Source: DAOTYH01 sp034435015 (GTDB lineage: Bacteria; Chloroflexota; Anaerolineae; Aggregatilineales; UBA3940). From it: DNA of 24,462 bases. Of this stretch, positions 20,950 to 24,462 are shown piece after piece. Position numbers and translations under genes: made by a program. The stretch spans positions 1 through 24,462 of the forward strand of contig DAOTYH010000044.1 in assembly GCA_034435015.1 (NCBI GenBank), given 5' to 3'. The stretch's first letter is position 1; each line of letters opens with the position of its first letter. The notes beneath the pieces are model-generated. The model was not told the origin of the DNA, searched no databases, and saw only the letters and a list, made by a program, of their open reading frames with translations.

Positions 20950-22091
20950 CACGCTGTCACCGTAACTGGTGTGCCCGTGTCGCGGTTGCCGGGCACAAAG
21001 TCACCGCTGTAGGGGGCCGGCGGCTCGACCCAGCGGTAAATCCAACGGGCGGCCTCCGGCGTGACATTTAAACAGCCGTGACTGCGCGGACGACCATAAT
21101 CGCCATGCCAGTATGTGCCGTGAATGGCATGACCGAGTGTGGTGAAAAAGATGTTGAAGGGAACACCCGGCAGGTCGAAAAAGTCGGGATCGCTGAAGGC
21201 TTCTTCCTCCGGATCGGAGTACATGTGACGTGAGGGTTGTTTGAGCACAACATGCCAGTCGCCGGTTGGGGTGGCAAACCCCCCGCCGCCGGATGAGATC
21301 AAGGTGCTGAAGACAAGTGTGTCCCCCTCGTAGCAGTCAAGGCGTTGCTGAGAAAGGGTAACCACGATGTGTTTGTCGGCGGCGTCGGGATGGATCGGCT
21401 CAAATTCTTCCGGCCTGATGCGCCGCATATGGCGGGCCAGCACATAGACCGGCGGGGCGTTCTTCTTGTCGTCATGGACTTTGTACCAGCGGTAGCCTGC
21501 TGTGTCCAGCTCAACGCCGATGACCCGGTACACACTGGCATAGGTGTAGTAAACTGTCTCGTCGTTTTCCGTTTTGGCGGCTGGGCCGCTGGGTTCAGTG
21601 CGGGCGATAGTGGTAGGGACAATCACCTCAGCCCAGAAGCCGGGCTTATCTGCGATGGTCGTGTCTATCTCGGTGACCTCTTCCGGCATGCGGTAGGGGC
21701 GCATCGGCTGGACAGTGGCGGTGTAAATATAACCGTTCTGCACCCGATACCACAGATCGTTGTTAGGGTTGGGGCCTTCGTCATGAAGCTCCTCCAACAG
21801 CGGCAGGACAGTGTTTGGTGTCAACCATTCGACGACCGGCTGGTTGAGGCCTGTAGAGGCCCGCACAGCCGTTGTCGCAGTCAGGCGGCCCCACAGATCA
21901 AGGCGGGCAGGGCGCGGCTGAATGAAGTCCCATTCGGGGAAGGGGGGGCGATCACCGGTATGGGGTATGGAGAGCCTTTCGGGTGCGGCACTCAGCCGCC
22001 CTGTGAGGCGGGCTAGCGCCAGACCAGCGGCTGTCCCGCCCGCCGCTAAGAGAAAAGCCCGCCGTGAAAATGTTCTGGATGATGGCGACAT
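20949..22091 (-). CDS. Tat-exported L,D-transpeptidase (YkuD), first of a tandem pair
   Basis: A 380-residue paralogue of the next gene with the same architecture. The twin-arginine signal FSRRAFLL (8-15) precedes a hydrophobic core. A middle domain (about 60-225) contains WYRVQNGYIY and VYVLARHMRRIRPEEFEP. The YkuD catalytic domain (about 240-355) ends with HGTYWHGDYGRPRSHGCLNV (His324, Ser337, His338, Cys340). The two proteins share the order of motifs but are clearly diverged, so the duplication is old. The start is ATG 22091, with AGAGGATCAGGG upstream. An ATG at 22121 would place ten extra residues before the Tat motif and lies almost at the probable transcription start, so it is rejected. 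It is the promoter-proximal gene of the transpeptidase-transpeptidase-Nudix operon. Confidence 0.93.
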   Translation of the reverse strand: MSPSSRTFSRRAFLLAAGGTAAGLALARLTGRLSAAPERLSIPHTGDRPPFPEWDFIQPRPARLDLWGRLTATTAVRASTGLNQPVVEWLTPNTVLPLLEELHDEGPNPNNDLWYRVQNGYIYTATVQPMRPYRMPEEVTEIDTTIADKPGFWAEVIVPTTIARTEPSGPAAKTENDETVYYTYASVYRVIGVELDTAGYRWYKVHDDKKNAPPVYVLARHMRRIRPEEFEPIHPDAADKHIVVTLSQQRLDCYEGDTLVFSTLISSGGGGFATPTGDWHVVLKQPSRHMYSDPEEEAFSDPDFFDLPGVPFNIFFTTLGHAIHGTYWHGDYGRPRSHGCLNVTPEAARWIYRWVEPPAPYSGDFVPGNRDTGTPVTVTA

Positions 22092-22132
22092 GAACCCTGA
22101 TCCTCTTAGTTTGCATCTCATTACATGAGGAG

Positions 22133-22138
22133 ATTATA
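22133..22138 (-). promoter_or_regulatory. -10 box of the L,D-transpeptidase operon
   Basis: On the minus strand this reads TATAAT, 41 bp before the ATG at 22091. No clear -35 lies 17 bp upstream (CTCGTC). The position gives a leader of about 35 nt and supports the shorter protein start. Confidence 0.42.
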
Positions 22139-22162
22139 ACCCATCAGGTGATACTGACGAGC

Positions 22163-22185
22163 ATGATACCTATCATGGATATAAT
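22163..22185 (+). promoter_or_regulatory. -10 box and adjacent inverted repeat before the cysteine-containing protein
   Basis: A TATAAT at 22180-22185 lies 74 bp before the ATG at 22259. Just upstream, ATGATA-CC-TATCAT (22163-22176) is a 14-bp inverted repeat occupying the -35 to -10 spacer. No good -35 hexamer is seen. A regulator bound at the repeat could control this gene and perhaps the divergent transpeptidase operon. Confidence 0.4.
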
Positions 22186-22258
22186 ATGTCAAAATTAACT
22201 GGATTACTTGCCTGAAGCGGGGCATACTGAGAACATCATCAGCTAAAGGAGGAAGGAC

Positions 22259-22579
22259 ATGGCGAAGGCGGTCATCGAACCGGGGAACTGCGGATTTACC
22301 ACTGTTGTTGAGGCCACACCAGACGGCAATCAGCGGGTGAAGATCAAGATCGAAAGTCAGTGCAAGGCCATTCAGAAGCTGGCAGAGAACCTGAGTGAGG
22401 TAGACCCCTTACAGGAGTTATCATTGCGGCGCGGCGAGGGGCCGCGCACGCTTCATCTAGGGCGGCAGTACTGTTCACATGCGGCCTGCCCCGTGCCGGT
22501 TGGGATCATCAAGGCGGTGGAGATTGCCGCTGGCATGGCCCTGCCGGGCGAGGTCTCCATCAAGCTGTCCAAAGAGTAA
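22259..22579 (+). CDS. conserved small cysteine-containing protein (DUF6951-like)
   Basis: A 106-residue cytosolic protein with four cysteines: Cys11 (GNCGFTT), Cys35 (SQCKAIQKLAENL) and the pair Cys72/Cys77 in YCSHAACPVPVGIIKAVEIA (71-90), with His74 between them. The C-terminal ALPGEVSIKL closes a small alpha/beta fold. The HAACPVP block and the CKAIQKLAENL helix resemble a small family I recall as DUF6951, found in anaerobic bacteria and archaea; I am not certain of the name. The cysteines and histidine could bind a metal or be redox-active. A strong ribosome-binding site (AAAGGAGG) precedes the ATG. The gene converges on the monothiol thioredoxin-fold gene with 11 bp between stops. Confidence 0.72.
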   Translation: MAKAVIEPGNCGFTTVVEATPDGNQRVKIKIESQCKAIQKLAENLSEVDPLQELSLRRGEGPRTLHLGRQYCSHAACPVPVGIIKAVEIAAGMALPGEVSIKLSKE

Positions 22580-22590
22580 GCGGCCTGCTT

Positions 22591-22908
22591 CTACAGGCCC
22601 ACAAAGCGGCGTAACGCTTCCACGATCATATCATACGTGGGGTAGTCGAGCATTCCCTCCGAACTGAAATAGGGGCGCAGACGCAGGGCGGGTTTGGCCT
22701 TTTCGTCCGGGAATAAGTCCTGCCCATTGACTCGGATGGTGGGTGAGCCGATAAACTGATACTCAAAGGCCTGGCGGTCACTCTCGACCAGCCAGTAGTT
22801 GATCTCAGCCTCCAGTCCCAGCTCTGCCAGAGCCTGCCGAAGTAGCTGGTCGGCGGGTTGCCAGCCTGTGCAGTCTTTGGTGTACAGGATGTCAATCTGT
22901 AGGGCCAT
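22591..22908 (-). CDS. single-cysteine thioredoxin-fold protein
   Basis: A 105-residue thioredoxin-fold protein. It opens with a strand MALQIDILYT, then the active-site-like KDCTGWQPA (Cys13, with Trp16 where the second cysteine would be), a helix QLLRQALAELG, and the cis-proline segment FIGSPTIRVNG (Pro57). The C-terminal part (LRPYFSSEGMLDYPTYDMI) is typical of small glutaredoxin-like proteins near mercury-lyase or DUF2703 families, which often use CPxW. With only Cys13 it cannot form an internal disulfide, so a monothiol mechanism or metal/substrate binding is likely. The start is ATG 22908, where GGAG is nine bases upstream; ATG 22914 would be only three bases from it. It converges with the cysteine-containing protein. 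Confidence 0.75.
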   Translation of the reverse strand: MALQIDILYTKDCTGWQPADQLLRQALAELGLEAEINYWLVESDRQAFEYQFIGSPTIRVNGQDLFPDEKAKPALRLRPYFSSEGMLDYPTYDMIVEALRRFVGL

Positions 22909-22993
22909 GATCATGCACTCCCATTCAAGTTCTCAAAAAGCAGACAATCAGCCATTCCTCAGTGTTAAGTATTGACCGATCTCCCCTCTGCTG

Positions 22994-24462
22994 TCAATTG
23001 GCGATCTGCCACTGACCGTCAAGACGGATCAAAGCGAGCGTTTCGATCTGCGGCCAGTCGCGGATGGCCTGTACGATAGCCTGATCACCTGTCAGCCCGA
23101 CCTCCTGTAACTGGTATCCTTGCGCGGCTAGGGTGCGGGTGATGGCGACGTAGTCGCTTAACGGCGGGCGGGTGAAGTTGCCGTCGTCAAGCGTGGTGTT
23201 GATCACGTCAATCAGGGTTTCGCATTCATCGTAACGTCCGTCCAGCAGAGCCTGATTGGCGGCGATCAGCATGGCTTCTAGAGCGATGTTCTCCGGCGAG
23301 GTCGGCTCGCGGATGAACTCAGCGGTCACTCCCCGCCGGATGGCCTCCGTAACGGGGGGCAGTGATTCTTGATAGGGGCTGTAGAGGGCTTCATAGCGGC
23401 GGATGGTTTCATACAGGTCGCGTGTCAGGCGCATGTCGGTAACCTGGCCGCCGGCGGGATGGTCCTTCAGCCACTCGATGTAGCCGCGTTCCACTTGGGC
23501 CAGATCAACGCCATAGACCCGTTGAAGGGCCTGATCAAGCCAAGCGGTCTCGGCGGCCCCTATGCCTTGCAGAGAATACAGCCTGATGAACGAACTCCAT
23601 CCGTAGGTCTCAACCAGATAGGCTACCAGCCCCGCCGCCTCGATGTAGGCGATCTCGTGCTGATGGCTGTAAAAGTCGGTGGCCAGCGTGGCAAGCGGGA
23701 TGAAGGCGTTCAAGCTGAGCAGGGCGGAGGCACGCTCCGGGATCGGCTCCGGCCTGTAGTGTCCTCCTGCGATGTACACTGCCGCTCCTTCGACGAGGAT
23801 GGTGGGTGTCTCGTGCTGGTAGGGGCGCATGGCCCAGTGGACGGCCTCGTGGCGCAGGAGATAGTCGAGGTTGGCGCCGGCGTAAGCCCGATCAACGTAG
23901 CTGATGACCAGCTCCTCACTGACGTAAGCGCCGTTGCCCCAGACGTTGTCAATCAGCGTGATGGGGACCGGTCGGTTGGGGATGTTGAACCCCAGCCGCG
24001 CCTCGACGGCGGCAATGCTCCGCTCAGCCTGCTGTGCGATCTCATCAATATCCCGCTCGGCGGCTGTGTGGGTCAAATAGCTCAGGCGGCAACAGACCGT
24101 CTCCCGTACGGCCCAGCCTGCCAGCGTCTCCTGCGTGGGGCGCTGATCGGCGGGCAGGATTTCAACCCACACAGAGAGCTGTTGGGAATCCCCCTCCGCG
24201 CCGGTTGGTATGACGGCTGTCAGTTTGTGCCGGCCTGCCTGATCGGTCGTGTCCCATGCCCAGCGGAATACCAGCACATCTTCCCGCAGGGGGCTGTAAG
24301 CCGTATAGACAGCCTCCGGCGAGAGGGTCGTTGCGTCATCCAGCACCAGAGCGGCGGCCTGAGCATCGGGCAGGGCACTGATGTTTTCAACTACTACTTC
24401 GACACTGATCAGATCACCGGCATAATGTTCGGGGCCGGGGTATAGGCGTATCTCGCCGGTCA
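22994..24462 (-). CDS. M-A-type zinc metallopeptidase (5' end outside the window)
   Basis: The reading frame is open from the right edge to a stop at 22994, so the gene is cut at its 5' end. An internal GTG at 24346 starts 450 residues, and at least 38 in-frame residues precede it (beginning TGEIRLYPGPEHYAGD). Counting from that GTG, HEAVH (166-170) is the zinc-binding HExxH, and the glutamate in LVEGAAVYIAGG (Glu186) is the likely third ligand, as in the peptidase_MA-like gluzincins (PF13485). The visible N-terminal part is beta-rich (VLVFRWAWDT, KLTAVIP) and looks like an extracytoplasmic immunoglobulin-like or CARDB-like module. The C-terminal part (about 330-450) may be an NTF2-like or TPR-like domain. 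The gene is probably exported, but the signal peptide lies outside the window. Its target is unknown. Confidence 0.82.
   Translation of the reverse strand, partial: TGEIRLYPGPEHYAGDLISVEVVVENISALPDAQAAALVLDDATTLSPEAVYTAYSPLREDVLVFRWAWDTTDQAGRHKLTAVIPTGAEGDSQQLSVWVEILPADQRPTQETLAGWAVRETVCCRLSYLTHTAAERDIDEIAQQAERSIAAVEARLGFNIPNRPVPITLIDNVWGNGAYVSEELVISYVDRAYAGANLDYLLRHEAVHWAMRPYQHETPTILVEGAAVYIAGGHYRPEPIPERASALLSLNAFIPLATLATDFYSHQHEIAYIEAAGLVAYLVETYGWSSFIRLYSLQGIGAAETAWLDQALQRVYGVDLAQVERGYIEWLKDHPAGGQVTDMRLTRDLYETIRRYEALYSPYQESLPPVTEAIRRGVTAEFIREPTSPENIALEAMLIAANQALLDGRYDECETLIDVINTTLDDGNFTRPPLSDYVAITRTLAAQGYQLQEVGLTGDQAIVQAIRDWPQIETLALIRLDGQWQIAN

Noticed and set aside
21345..22016. 223-codon + strand frame
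   Set aside because: Antisense to the first L,D-transpeptidase, which has full family motifs and a Tat signal; no ribosome-binding site or domain here.
22091..22121. Upstream ATG at 22121 for the first L,D-transpeptidase
   Set aside because: It would put ten residues before the Tat motif, lacks a ribosome-binding site, and lies almost at the likely transcription start.
23369..24445. 358-codon + strand frame
   Set aside because: Antisense to the metallopeptidase with its HEAVH motif; it has no recognisable domain.

Overview
The window reads as bacterial chromosome from a Chloroflexota-like lineage, most likely Anaerolineae. This is inferred from gene content, not from any search: an archaeal-family methionine adenosyltransferase behind a SAM-I riboswitch, a kinase-fold/FGE-sulfatase membrane fusion, DUF5679 and DUF2085 proteins, twin-arginine L,D-transpeptidases and a sortase. 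The DNA is fairly GC-rich and densely coded on both strands with short operons. I see no rRNA, tRNA, transposase, phage gene or CRISPR array, so this looks like an ordinary chromosomal segment rather than an island.

Layout. 1-1300 (+): thioredoxin and a P-loop kinase, ending in a hairpin. 1342-2324 (-): a 38-residue one-helix microprotein and a lipoprotein. 2537-5846 (+): a TTG-started sortase, an AI-2E family permease, a GNAT acetyltransferase overlapping the permease stop, and a small acidic protein. 6037-8385 (+): malic enzyme, then a thioredoxin-reductase-like flavoprotein without the CxxC, closed by a strong terminator. 8420-9969 (+): consensus-like promoter, SAM-I riboswitch with an apparent Shine-Dalgarno-sequestering platform, archaeal-type MAT, hairpin. 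10030-11333 (+): DUF483-like protein, a two-helix membrane protein and a GlsB/YeaQ-type protein. 11330-16414 (-): a transmembrane pseudokinase fused to an FGE-sulfatase domain, followed by an 849-residue protein of unknown function with an HxxxDG motif. 16713-19075 (-): CcmD-like microprotein, CcdA, a glutaredoxin-DUF2085 fusion, and a DUF5679 zinc-ribbon protein whose ribosome-binding site lies in a 12-bp inverted repeat. 19177-22091 (-): two tandem Tat-exported L,D-transpeptidases and a Nudix hydrolase. 22259-22579 (+): a cysteine-containing protein, convergent with a single-cysteine thioredoxin-fold protein at 22591-22908 (-). 22994 to the right edge (-): a metallopeptidase cut by the window.

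Functional themes. Thiol and electron transfer recurs: thioredoxin, a CxxC-less flavoprotein, CcdA with a CcmD-like partner and a Grx fusion, and a monothiol protein. Envelope work recurs too: sortase, two L,D-transpeptidases, lipoprotein, FGE ectodomain. The best candidates for something undescribed are the riboswitch/archaeal-MAT pairing with a translational platform, the pseudokinase-FGE protein with its 849-residue neighbour, and the ccmD-ccdA-Grx/DUF2085 operon. Several small genes (38, 48, 51 and 67 residues) are easily missed and are annotated here.
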